A stretch of 64,000 nt of DNA from Arion vulgaris (lineage: Eukaryota > Mollusca > Gastropoda > Stylommatophora > Arionidae). Under the pieces are notes generated by a model that ran no database searches, had not been told where the DNA came from, and was given only the letters and a program-made list of their open reading frames with translations. The stretch covers positions 16,865,317-16,929,316 of the forward strand of contig CM036755.1 of NCBI GenBank assembly GCA_020796225.1, written 5' to 3'. Positions 22,931 through 35,300 of this stretch are shown piece after piece. The position numbers and the translations under genes are program-made. The first letter of the stretch is position 1; each line of letters begins with the position of its first letter.

Positions 22931-25845
22931 TAGCATCTCAGAATATTTCATAGCATCTCAGAATATTTCATAGCATCTCAGAATATTCCATAGCATCTCA
23001 GAATATTACATAGCGTCTCAGAATATTCCATAGCATCTCAGAATATTTCATAGCATCTCAGAATATTACATAGCATCTCAGAATATTTCATAGCATCTCA
23101 GAATATTACATAGCGTCTCAGAATATTCCATAGCATCTCAGAATATTCCATAGCATCTCAGAATATTACATAGCATCTCAGAATATTCCATAGCGTCTCA
23201 GAATATTTCATAGCATCTCAGAATATTACATAGCATCTCAGAATATTACATAGCGTCTCAGAATATTCCATAGCATCTCAGAATATTACATAGCATCTCA
23301 GAATATTACATAGCATCTCAGAATATTACATAGCATCTCAGAATATTACATAGCATCTCAGAATATTACATAGCATCTCAGAATATTACATAGCATCTCA
23401 GAATATTACATAGCATCTCAGAATATTACATAGCATCTCAGAATATTCCATAGCATCTCAGAATATTACATAGCATCTCAGAATATTACATAGCATCTCA
23501 GAATATTACATAGCATCTCAGAATATTCCATAGCATCTCAGAATATTCCATAGCATCTCAGAATATTCCATAGCATCTCAGAATATTCCATAGCATCTCA
23601 GAATATTACATAGCATCTCAGAATATTCCATAGCATCTCAGAATATTCCATAGCATCTCAGAATATTCCATAGCATCTCAGAATATTCCATAGCATCTCA
23701 GAATATTCCATAGCATCTCAGAATATTCCATAGCATCTCAGAATATTTCATAGCATCTCAGAATATTACATAGCATCTCAGAATATTCCATAGCATCTCA
23801 GAATATTTCATAGCATCTCAGAATATTACATAGCATCTCAGAATATTCCATAGCATCTCAGAATATTCCATAGCATCTCAGAATATTCCATAGCATCTCA
23901 GAATATTCCATAGCATCTCAGAATATTACATAGCATCTCAGAATATTCCATAGCATCTCAGAATATTCCATAGCATCTCAGAATATTCCATAGCATCTCA
24001 GAATATTCCATAGCATCTCAGAATATTCCATAGCATCTCAGAATATTCCATAGCATCTCAGAATATTTCATAGCATCTCAGAATATTACATAGCATCTCA
24101 GAATATTCCATAGCATCTCAGAATATTTCATAGCATCTCAGAATATTACATAGCATCTCAGAATATTACATAGCATCTCAGAATATTACATAGCATCTCA
24201 GAATATTTCATAGCATCTCAGAATATTCCATAGCATCTCAGAATATTACATAGCATCTCAGAATATTTCATAGCATCTCAGAATATTACATAGCATCTCA
24301 GAATATTTCATAGCATCTCAGAATATTCCATAGCATCTCAGAATATTTCATAGCATCTCAGAATATTCCATAGCATCTCAGAATATTCCATAGCATCTCA
24401 GAATATTCCATAGCATCTCAGAATATTCCATAGCATCTCAGAATATTACATAGCATCTCAGAATATTTCATAGCATCTCAGAATATTACATAGCATCTCA
24501 GAATATTCCATAGCATCTCAGAATATTCCATAGCATCTCAGAATATTTCATAGCATCTCAGAATATTCCATAGCATCTCAGAATATTTCATAGCATCTCA
24601 GAATATTACATAGCATCTCAGAATATTCCATAGCATCTCAGAATATTCCATAGCATCTCAGAATATTTCATAGCATCTCAGAATATTACATAGCATCTCA
24701 GAATATTTCATAGCATCTCAGAATATTACATAGCGTCTCAGAATATTCCATAGCATCTCAGAATATTCCATAGCATCTCAGAATATTACATAGCATCTCA
24801 GAATATTCCATAGCGTCTCAGAATATTTCATAGCATCTCAGAATATTACATAGCATCTCAGAATATTTCATAGCATCTCAGAATATTCCATAGCATCTCA
24901 GAATATTTCATAGCATCTCAGAATATTCCATAGCATCTCAGAATATTCCATAGCATCTCAGAATATTCCATAGCATCTCAGAATATTCCATAGCATCTCA
25001 GAATATTACATAGCATCTCAGAATATTTCATAGCATCTCAGAATATTACATAGCATCTCAGAATATTCCATAGCATCTCAGAATATTCCATAGCATCTCA
25101 GAATATTTCATAGCATCTCAGAATATTCCATAGCATCTCAGAATATTTCATAGCATCTCAGAATATTACATAGCATCTCAGAATATTCCATAGCATCTCA
25201 GAATATTCCATAGCATCTCAGAATATTTCATAGCATCTCAGAATATTACATAGCATCTCAGAATATTCCATAGCATCTCAGAATATTACATAGCGTCTCA
25301 GAATATTCCATAGCATCTCAGAATATTCCATAGCATCTCAGAATATTACATAGCATCTCAGAATATTCCATAGCGTCTCAGAATATTTCATAGCATCTCA
25401 GAATATTTCATAGCATCTCAGAATATTCCATAGCATCTCAGAATATTACATAGCATCTCAGAATATTACATAGCATCTCAGAATATTTCATAGCATCTCA
25501 GAATATTACATAGCATCTCAGAATATTACATAGCATCTCAGAATATTACATAGCATCTCAGAATATTCCATAGCATCTCAGAATATTACATAGCATCTCA
25601 GAATATTACATAGCATCTCAGAATATTCCATAGCATCTCAGAATATTACATAGCATCTCAGAATATTACATAGCATCTCAGAATATTCCATAGCATCTCA
25701 GAATATTACATAGCATCTCAGAATATTACATAGCATCTCAGAATATTACAAAGCATCTCAGAATATTCATGCATTCAGAATATTACATAGCATCTCAGAA
25801 TATTACATAGCATCTCAGAATATTACAAAGGGAGATTATGTGTAG
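22930..25845. repeat. 20-bp satellite, about 145 copies, inside the LINE 2 ORF
   Basis: The unit is CATAGCATCTCAGAATATTA, with one three-state site (ATTACA, ATTCCA, ATTTCA) and a rare GCG for GCA. On the minus strand it encodes the LINE segment ILRCYG, with which the left end of the array is continuous. The unit length is almost invariant over 2.9 kb. Blocks of variants recur in the same order 560 bp apart. Confidence 0.97.
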
Positions 25846-26164
25846 AACATGGGTTCCCAAAGTGGGCGCTGAAGCCTTATGTTGGGGGCGATAGTGAGTT
25901 CAGAAGCATTTGGGGGATTTTTTTCTCTCGTGATTTTGCGTTTGAATAATCATAAACAATTTGAATTCTGCATTTTAATTCATCTTATGCCCATCTTAAA
26001 CGATCCATTATTTCAGCAATTTTCTATTTCATGTATATAATCATTTGAAAATTGACCATGTATGACAGAAATATATATATCAATTTTCTATGCCAAAATG
26101 AAAAAGAGCATGTATAAATGTGGGAGGGTGGCCGTTGGCAAACTGTTATAATGGGGAGGGCGTG
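25846..26164. other. Unassigned sequence between the satellite and the LINE N-terminal part
   Basis: AT-rich, non-coding. GGGTTCCCAAAGTGGGCGCTG near the left end has the look of a hAT-type terminal motif, but no partner terminus was identified. It separates the two halves of the LINE 2 reverse transcriptase. Confidence 0.4.
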
Positions 26165-26325
26165 TCAAAGTTTATATCTTGCAAAGTGAAGTGGGCGGTG
26201 GACCGAAAAAGTTTATGTCGTGTAAAGTGAAGTGGGTGGTGGGTCGAAAGTTTATGTCGTGTAAAGTGAAGTGGGTGGTGGGTCGAAAGTTTATGTCGCG
26301 CAAAGTGAAGTGGGTGGTGGGCCGA
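26165..26325. repeat. 38-39-bp repeat, 4 copies
   Basis: The unit is AAAGTGAAGTGGGTGGTGGG plus TCGAAAGTTTATGTCGTGT. The first copy is slightly longer. Confidence 0.93.
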
Positions 26326-26700
26326 AACAGTTTTTTGAATCTATGGTGTAAACTATCAATGGCTTTTTTAATATCGATGAAATTTAATAGAAGTACTTGA
26401 GTGGTTGTTGCTTCTCAATATGTTCCTCCAAGATTAGTCTCAGTGTAATTATTTGGTCTAAGCAGCTTCTCCCAGCTCTAAAACCAGCTTGTTCTTCTCT
26501 CAGGGTTGTATCTAATACTCCTTTGATTCTTTTAAGAATGATTTTGCAGAAAGTCTTGGTCTTTACTGATAATAACGTGATCCCTCTCCAGTTGTTGCAA
26601 TCTTTGAGATCACCTTTTTGGGGGATCTTAACAATTATTCCCTTCTTCCATTGATCTGGGACAGTTTCTTCGTCCCATACTTTATTAAATAGTTCTTGTA
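26310..26700 (-). mobile_element. LINE family 2 reverse transcriptase, N-terminal half
   Basis: The minus strand from 26,700 encodes QVQELFNKVWDEETVPDQWK, KGIIVKIPQKGDLKDCNNWR, GITLLSVKTKTFCKIILKRI and EEQAGFRAGRSCLDQIITLR, then a frameshifted FIDIKKAIDSLHHR (the first catalytic Asp box, FxDxxKAFD in active copies). It matches LINE reverse-transcriptase fingers and palm, in order and directly upstream of the ILRCYG segment at 22,930. Confidence 0.92.
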
Positions 26701-27855
26701 CTTGGCTAATAGTTCTTGTACTTGGCTAATAGTTCTTGTACTTGGCTAATAGTTCTTGTACTTGGCTAATAGTTCTTGTACTTGACTAATAGTTCTTGTA
26801 CTTGACTAATAGTTCTTGTACTTGACTAATAGTTCTTCTACTTGACTAATAGTTCTTGTACTTGACTAATAGTTCTTGTACTTGACTAATAGTTCTTGTA
26901 CTTGACTAATAGTTCTTGTACTTGACTAATAGTTCTTGTACTTGGCCAATAGTTCTTGTACTTGACTAATAGTTCTTGTACTTGACTAATAGTTCTTGTA
27001 CTTGACTAATAGTTCTTGTACTTGACTAATAGTTCTTGTACGTGACTAATAGTTCTTGTACTTGACTAATAGTTCTTGTACTTGGCCAATAGTTCTTGTA
27101 CTTGACTAATAGTTCTTGTACTTGACTAATAGTTCTTGTACTTGACTAATAGTTCTTGTACTTGACTAATAGTTCTTGTACTTGACTAATAGTTCTTGTA
27201 CTTGACTAATAGTTCTTGTACTTGGCTAATAGTTCTTGTACTTGACTAATAGTTCTTGTACTTGACTAATAGTTATTGTACTTGACTAATAGTTCTTGTA
27301 CTTGACTAATAGTTCTTGTACTTGGCTAATAGTTCTTGTACTTGGCTAATAGTTCTTGTACTTGACTAATAGTTCTTGTACTTGACTAATAGTTCTTGTA
27401 CTTGACTAATAGTTCTTGTACTTGGCTAATAGTTCTTGTACTTGGCTAATAGTTCTTGTACTTGACTAATAGTTCTTGTACTTGGCTAATAGTTCTTGTA
27501 CTTGGCTAATAGTTCTTGTACTTGACTAATAGTTCTTGTACTTGACTAATAGTTCTTGTACTTGACTAATAGTTCTTGTACTTGGCTAATAGTTCTTGTA
27601 CTTGACTAATAGTTCTTGTACTAGGCTAATAGTTCTTGTACTTGACTAATAGTTCTTGTACTTGACTAATAGTTCTTGTACTTGGCTAATAGTTCTTGTA
27701 CTTGACTAATAGTTCTTGTACTTGACTAATAGTTCTTGTACTTGACTAATAGTTCTTGTACTTGACTAATAGTTCTTGTACTTGACTAATAGTTCTTGTA
27801 CTTGACTAATAGTTCTTGTACTTGGCTAATAGTTCTTGTACTTGACTAATAGAAT
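26690..27855. repeat. 20-bp satellite, about 58 copies, at the LINE 2 N-terminal edge
   Basis: The unit is CTTGACTAATAGTTCTTGTA, with a common GGCTAAT variant. On the minus strand it contains CAAGTACAAGAACTATT, the QVQEL codons with which the LINE reading frame at 26,700 begins. It is a different unit from the other 20-bp array but has the same length. Confidence 0.97.
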
Positions 27856-28020
27856 AGATAATTAAACTATTTTGGAGATATAAAAAAGACACTAAGCGTT
27901 AGAGAATATCCCCATTGATGTAGGGAAAGAGGACAAAAGGAAGAACACTGAGAAGATGGATTCAGGATGTAGCTGTTTATTTGAGCATGACTGCCACATT
28001 GGTAGCATATGAGCAGGCAA
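27855..28020 (+). mobile_element. LINE family 4 C-terminal fragment
   Basis: The plus strand, with frameshifts, encodes LFWRYKKDTKR and then GKRTKGRTLRRWIQDVAVYL and SMTATLVAYEQ. This is the GRxxRRWIQDV...MTxTEA tail shared by several LINE fragments in this window. It runs opposite to LINE 2, from which the 20-bp array separates it. Confidence 0.82.
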
Positions 28021-28120
28021 ATTTAATATTTACCAGTACTGGAATGTATGGCGGACAAATTTAACATTTACCAGTAATGAAATGTGTGGCGGACAAATTT
28101 AACATTTAATTTTGTACTTT
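28020..28120. repeat. Short tandem repeat, 3 imperfect copies
   Basis: GGCGGACAAATTTAACATTT plus ACCAGTA occurs three times with small changes. Confidence 0.8.
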
Positions 28121-28189
28121 GTCAAATACCCACAGTTTTTTGGGTGAAATATAATTGTTTACTTCTCTAACTTAGTAATATTGTTTACT

Positions 28190-28375
28190 GGCAATTTCTG
28201 TTTGTCTAGTCCGACATGATCGTGAGATTACTTGATAATTTGCTCTCTGTCTAGTTTGATAGGATTGTGAGATTACTTGATAATTTGCTCTGTGTCTAGT
28301 TTGATAGGATTGTGAGATTACTTGATAATTTGCTCTCTGTCTAGTTTGATAGGATTGTGAGATTATTTGATCATA
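28190..28375. repeat. 45-bp repeat, 4 copies
   Basis: The unit holds GTCTAGTTTGATAGGATTGT and GAGATTACTTGATAATTTGC. Confidence 0.95.
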
Positions 28376-28419
28376 GCATGTGTTTAACATAATTGAAACG
28401 TGAGACACCTTGTTGTATT

Positions 28420-28590
28420 ATAGTCATCACCATCAAATAGCATGTCCTGAGCAGAACTTTGCCACCCTAACAGTCCTTCAATATTTCTCTCTCTCTCTCT
28501 CATATGCCCAGATGTCCTGCCTCTGTAGGTGTCATTTTCAAATCCTCATTTACATCCTGAATCCATCTTCTTCGTGGTCTTGCAGTAATG
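28420..28590 (-). mobile_element. LINE family 4 3' end, seed of the 10-kb array
   Basis: The minus strand from 28,590 encodes ARPRRRWIQDVNEDLKMTPT, then EAGHLGI, and after a CT-microsatellite frameshift YWRTVRVAKFCSGHAI with a stop, followed by TGGTGATGACT. The RRRWIQDV...MTPTEAGH signature and a short TGA-rich tail are typical of RTE-like LINE 3' ends. The 42-bp array begins at the ARPRRR codons. Confidence 0.88.
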
Positions 28591-29320
28591 ATCTTCTTGC
28601 AGTAATGATCTTCTTGCAGTAATGATCTTCTTGCAGTAATGATCTTCTTGCAGTAATGATCTTCTTGCAGTAATGATCTTCTTGCAGTAATGATCTTCTT
28701 GCAGTAATGATCTTCTTGCAGTAATGATCTTCTTGCAGTAATGATCTTATTGCAGTAATGATCTTCTTGCAGTAATGATCTTCTTGCAGTAATGATCTTG
28801 ATGATCTTCTTTCAGTAATGATCTTCTTGCAGTAATGATCTTCTTGCAGTAATGATCTTCTTGCAGTAATGATCTTCTTGCAGTAATGATCTTCTTGCAG
28901 TAATGATCTTCTTGCAGTAATGATCTTCTTGCAGTAATGATCTTCTTGCAGTAATGATCTTATTGCAGTAATGATCTTCTTGCAGTAATGATCTTCTTGC
29001 AGTAATGATCTTCTTGCAGTAATGATCTTCTTGCAGTAATGATTTTCTTGCAGTAATGATCTTCTTGCAGTAATGATCTTCTTGCAGTAATGATCTTCTT
29101 GCAGTAATGATCTTCTTGCAGTAATGATCTTCTTGCAGTAATGATCTTCTTGCAGTAATGCCTTCTTGCAGTAATGATCTTCTTGCAGTAATGCCTTCTT
29201 GCAGTAATGATCTTCTTGCAGTAATGATCTTCTTGCAGTAATGATCTTCTTGCAGTAATGATCTTCTTGCATATGATCTTCTTGCAGTAATGCCTTCTTG
29301 CAGTAATGATCTTCTTCATG
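28565..29320. repeat. 17-bp sub-array at the left end of the 10-kb array
   Basis: About 44 copies of GTAATGATCTTCTTGCA, which is the 42-bp unit lacking the ATGGTCTTGCAGCGATGCC portion. It adjoins the LINE seed. Confidence 0.93.
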
Positions 29321-32300
29321 GTCTTGCAGTAATGATCTTCTTCATGGTCTTGCAGTAATGATCTTCTTCATGGTCTTGCAGCGATGCCTTCTGCAGTAAT
29401 GATCTTCTTCATGGTCTTGCAGCGATGCCTTCTTGCAGTAATGATTTTTCATGGTCTTGCAGCGATGCCTTCTTGCGTAATGATCTTCTTCATGGTCTTG
29501 CAGCGATGCCTTCTTGCAGAAATGATCTTCTTCATGGTCTTGCAGCGATGCCTTGCGTAATGATCTTCTTCATGGTCTTGCAGCGATGCCTTCTTGCAGT
29601 AATGATCTTCTTCATGGTCTTGCAGCGATGCCTTCTTGCAGTAATGATCTCTTCGTGGTCTTGCAGCGATGCCTTCTTGAAGTAATGATCTTCTTCATGG
29701 TCTTGCAGCGATGCCTTCTTGCAGTAATGATCTTCTTCATGGTCTTGCAGCGATGCCTTCGTGCAGTAATGATCTTCTTCATGGTCTTGCAGCGATGCCT
29801 TCTTGCAGTAATGATCTTCTTCATGGTCTTGCAGCGATGCCTTCTTGCAGTAATGATCTTCTTCATGGTCTTGCAGCGATGCCTTCTTGCAGTAATGATC
29901 TTCTTCATGGTCTTGCAGCGATGCCTTCTGCAGTAATGATCTTCTTCGTGGTCTTGCAGCGATGCCTTCTTGAAGTAATGATCTTCTTCATGGTCTTGCA
30001 GCGATGCCTTCTTGCAGTAATGATCTTCTTCGTGGTCTTGCAGCGATGCCTTCTTGCAGTAATGATCTTCTTCATGGTCTTGCAGCGATGCCTTCTGCAG
30101 TAATGATCTCTTCGTGGTCTTGCAGCGATGCCTTCTTGCAGCGATGCCTTCTTGCAATGCCTCGTGCGTAATGATCTTCTTCGTGGTCTTGCAGTAATGA
30201 TCTTCTTCATGGTCTTGCAGTAATGATCTTCTTCATGGTCTTGCAGTAATGATCTTCTTCATGGTCTTGCAGCGATGCCTTCTGCAGTAATGATCTTCTT
30301 CATGGTCTTGCAGTATGATCTTCTTCATGGTCTTGCAGCGATGCCTTCTTGCAGTAATGATCTTCTTCATGGTCTTGCAGAAATGATCTTCTTCATGGTC
30401 TTGCAGTAATGATCTTCTTCGTGGTCTTGCTGTAATGATCTTCTTCATGGTCTTGCAGTAATGATCTTCTTCATGTTCTTGCAGCGATGCCTTCTTGCAG
30501 TAATGATCTTCTTCATGGTCTTGCAGTAATGATCTTCTTCATGGTCTTGCAGCGATGCCTTCTTGCATAATGATCTTCTTCATGGTCTTGCAGCGATGCC
30601 TTCTTGCAGTAATGATCTTCTTCATGGTCTTGCAGCGATGCCTTCTTGCAGTAATGATCTTCTTCATGGTCTTGCAGCGATGCCTTCTTGCAGTAATGAT
30701 CTTCTTCATGGTCTTTCAGCGATGCCTTCTTGCAGTAATGATCTTCTTCATGGTCTTGCAGTAATGATCTTCTCCATGGTCTTGCAGCGATGCCTTCTTG
30801 CAGTAATGATCTTCTTCATGGTCTTGCAGTAATGATCTTCTTCATGGTCTTGCAGCAATGATCTTCTTCATGGTCTTGCAGCGATGCCTTCTTGCAGTAA
30901 TGATCTTCTTCATGGTCTTGCATATGATCTTCTTCATGGTCTTGCAGTAATGATTTTTCGTGGTCTTGCAGTAATGATTCTTCGTGGTCTTGCAGCGATG
31001 CCTTCTTGCAGTAATGATCTTCTTCATGGTCTTGCAGTAATGATCTTCTTCATGGTCTTGCAGCGATGCCTTCTTGCAGTAATGATCTTCTTCGTGGTCT
31101 TGCAGCGATGCCTTCTTGCAGTAATGATCTTCTTCATGGTCTTGCAGCGATGCCTTCTTGCAGTAATGATCTTCTTCGTGGTCTTGCAGCGATGCCTTCT
31201 TGCAGTAATGATCTTCTTCATGGTCTTGCAGCGATGCCTTCTTGCAGTAATGATCTTCTTCGTGGTCTTGCAGCGATCCTCTGCAATGATCTTCTTCGTG
31301 GTCTTGCAGCGATGCCTTCTTGCTAATGACTTCTTCGGTCTTGCAGCGATGCCTTCTTGCAGTAATGATCTCTTCGTGGTCTTGCAGCGATGCCTTCTTG
31401 CAGTAATGATCTTCTTCATGGTCTTGCAGTAATGATCTTCTTCGTGGTCTTGCAGTAATGATCTTCTTCGTGGTCTTGCAGCGATGCCTTCTTGCAGTAA
31501 TGATCTTCTTCATGGTCTTGCAGCGATGCCTTCTTGCAGTAATGATCTTCTTCATGGTCTTGCAGTAATGATCTTCTTCATGGTCTTGCAGCGATGCCTT
31601 CTTGCAGTAATGACTCTTCGTGGTCTTGCAGTAATGACTTCTTCATGGTCTTGCAGTAATGATCTTCTTCGTGGTCTTGCAGCGATGCCTTCTTGCAGTA
31701 ATGATCTTCTTCATGGTCTTGCAGCGATGCCTTCTTGCAGTAATGATCTTCTTCGTGGTCTTGCAGCGATGCCTTCTTGCAGCGATGCCTTCTGCAATGC
31801 CTTCGTGCAGTAATGATCTTCTTCGTGGTCTTGCAGTAATGATCTTCTTCATGGTCTTGCGTAATGATTTTTCATGGTCTTGCAGTAATGATCTTCTTCA
31901 TGGTCTTGCAGCGATGCCTTCTGCAGTAATGATCTTCTTCATGGTCTTGCAGTAATGATCTTCTTCATGGTCTTGCAGCGATGCCTTCTTGCAGTAATGA
32001 TCTTCTTCATGGTCTTGCAGTAATGATCTTCTTCATGGTCTTGCAGTAATGATTTTTCGTGGTCTTGCTGTAATGATCTTCTTCATGGTCTTGCAGTAAT
32101 GATCTTCTTCATGGTCTTGCAGCGATGCCTTCTGCAGTAATGATCTTCTTCATGGTCTTGCAGTAATGATTTTTCATGGTCTTGCAGCGATGCCTTCTGC
32201 AGTAATGATCTTCTTCATGGTCTTGCAGTAATGATCTTCTTCATGGTCTTGCAGCGATGCCTTCTTGCAGTAATGATCTTCTTCTTGGTCTTGCAGCGAT

Positions 32301-35300
32301 GCCTTCTTGCAGTAATGATCTTCTTCATGGTCTTGCAGCGATGCCTTCTGCAGAATGATCTTCTTCATGGTCTTGCAGCGATGCCTTCTGCAGTAATGAT
32401 CTTCTTCATGGTCTTTCAGCGATGCCTTCTTGCAGTAATGATCTTCTTCATGGTCTTGCAGTAATGATCTTCTTCATGGTCTTGCAGCGATGCCTTCTTG
32501 CAGTAATGATCTTCTTCATGGTCTTGCAGTAATGATCTTCTTCATGGTCTTGCAGCAATGATCTTCTTCATGGTCTTGCAGCGATGCCTTCTTGCAGTAA
32601 TGATCTTCTTCATGGTCTTGCAGTAATGATCTTCTTCATGGTCTTGCAGTAATGATCTTCTTCGTGGTCTTGCAGTAATGATCTTCTTCGTGGTCTTGCA
32701 GCGATGCCTTCTTGCAGTAATGATCTTCTTCATGGTCTTGCAGTAATGATCTTCTTCATGGTCTTGCAGCGATGCCTTCTGCAGTAATGATCTCTTCGTG
32801 GTCTTGCAGCGATGCCTTCTTGCAGTAATGATCTTCTTCATGGTCTTGCAGCGATGCCTTCTTGCAGTAATGATCTTCTTCGTGGTCTTGCAGCGATGCC
32901 TTCTTGCAGTAATGATCTTCTTCATGGTCTTGCAGCGATGCCTTCTGCAGTAATGATCTCTTCGTGGTCTTGCAGCGATGCCTTCTTGCAATGATCTTCT
33001 TCGTGGTCTTGCAGCGATGCCTTCTGCTAATGATCTTCTTCGTGGTCTTGCAGCGATGCCTTCTTGCGTAATGATCTTTCGTGGTCTTGCAGCGATGCCT
33101 TCTTGCAGTAATGATCTTCTTCATGGTCTTGCAGTAATGATCTTCTTCGTGGTCTTGCAGTAATGATCTTCTTCGTGGTCTTGCAGCGATGCCTTCTTGC
33201 AGTAATGATCTTCTTCATGGTCTTGCAGCGATGCCTTCTTGCAGTAATGATCTTCTTCATGGTCTTGCAGTAATGATCTTCTTCATGGTCTTGCAGCGAT
33301 GCCTTCTTTCAGTAATGATCCTTCGTGGTCTTGCAGTAATGATCTTCTTCATGGTCTTGCATATGATCTTCTTCGTGGTCTTGCAGCGATGCCTTCTTGC
33401 AGTAATGATCTTCTTCATGGTCTTGCAGCGATGCCTTCTTGCAGTAATGATTTTTCGTGGTCTTGCAGCGATGCCTTCTTGCAGCGATGCCTTCTTGCAG
33501 TAATGCCTTCGTGCATATTATTTCTTCGTGGTCTTGCAGTAATGATCTTCTTCATGGTCTTGCAGTAATGATCTTCTTCATGGTCTTGCAGTAATGATCT
33601 TCTTCATGGTCTTGCAGTAATGATCTTCTTCATGGTCTTGCAGTAATGATCTTCTTCATGGTCTTGCAGCGATGCCTTCTTGCGTAATGATCTTCTTCAT
33701 GGTCTTGCAGTAATGATCTTCTTCATGGTCTTGCAGCGATGCCTTCTGCAGTAATGATCTTCTTCATGGTCTTGCAGTAATGATCTTCTTCATGGTCTTG
33801 CAGTAATGATCTTCTTCGTGGTCTTACTGTAATGATCTTCTTCATGGTCTTGCAGTAATGATCTTCTTCATGGTCTTGCAGCGATGCCTTCTTGCAGTAA
33901 TGATCTTCTTCATGGTCTTGCAGTAATGATCTTCTTCATGGTCTTGCAGCGATGCCTTCTTGCAGTAATGATCTTCTTCATGGTCTTGCAGTAATGATCT
34001 TCTTCATGGTCTTGCAGCGATGCCTTATTGCAGTAATGATCTTCTTCATGGTCTTGCAGCGATGCCTTCTTGCGTAATGATCTTCTTCATGGTCTTGCAG
34101 CGATGCCTTCTGCAGTAATGATCTTCTTCATGGTCTTGCAGCGATGCCTTCTTGCAGTAATGATCTTCTTCATGGTCTTGCAGCGATGCCTTCTGCAGTA
34201 ATGACTTCTTCGTGGCTTGCAGGATGCCTTCTTGCAGCGATGCCTCTTGCAGTATCTCTGCAGTAATGATCTTCTTCGTGGTCTTGCAGTAATGATCTTC
34301 TTCATGGTCTTGCAGTAATGATCTTCTTCATGGTCTTGCAGCGATGCCTTCTTGCAGTAATGATCTTCTTCATGGTCTTGCAGTAATGATCTTCTTCATG
34401 GTCTTGCAGCGATGCCTTCTTGCAGTAATGATCTTCTTCATGGTCTTGCAGTAATGATCTTCTTCATGGTCTTGCAGTAATGATCTTCTTCGGGTCTTCA
34501 GTAATGATCTTCTTCATGGTCTTGCAGTAATGATCTTCTTCATGGTCTTGCAGCGATGCCTTCTTGCAGTAATGATCTTCTTCATGGTCTTGCAGTAATG
34601 ATCTTCTTCATGGTCTTGCAGCGATGCCTTCTTGCAGTAATGATCTTCTTCAGGTCTTCGTAATGATCTTCTTCATGGTCTTGCAGCGATGCCTCTTGCA
34701 GTAATGATCTTCTTCATGGTCTTGCAGCGATGCCTTCTTGCAGTAATGATCTTCTTCAGGGTCTTGCAGTAATGATCTTCTTCATGGTCTTGCAGCGATG
34801 CCTTCTTGCAGTAATGATCTTCTTCATGGTCTTCAGCGATCCTTCTTGCAGAATGATCTTCTTCATGGTCTTGCGTAATGATCTTCTTCATGGTCTTGCA
34901 GCGATGCCTTCTTGCAGTAATGATCTTCTTCATGGTCTTGCAGCGATGCCTTCTTGCAGTAATGATCTTCTTCTGGTCTTAGCGATGCTTCTTGCAGTAA
35001 TGATCTTCTTGCATGTCTTTCAATGATCTTCTCTGCAGTAATGATCTCTTCATGGTCTTGCAGTAATGATCTTCTTCATTAGTGTCTTGCAGTAATGATC
35101 TCTTCATGGTCTTGCATCCTGCAATGATCTTCTTCATGGTCTTGCAGCGATGCCTTCTTGAAGTAATGATCTTCTTCTGGTCTTCAGCGATGCCTTCTGA
35201 GTAATGATCTTCTTCATGTCTTCAGCGATGTCTTCTTGCAGTAATGATCTTCTTCAGTAATGATCTTCTGCAGCTTCTTCAGTCGATGCCTTCTTGCAGT

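Noticed and set aside
22930..25845. CRISPR array
   Set aside because: Units are contiguous with no unique spacers, in a eukaryotic context. The same holds for all the other arrays.
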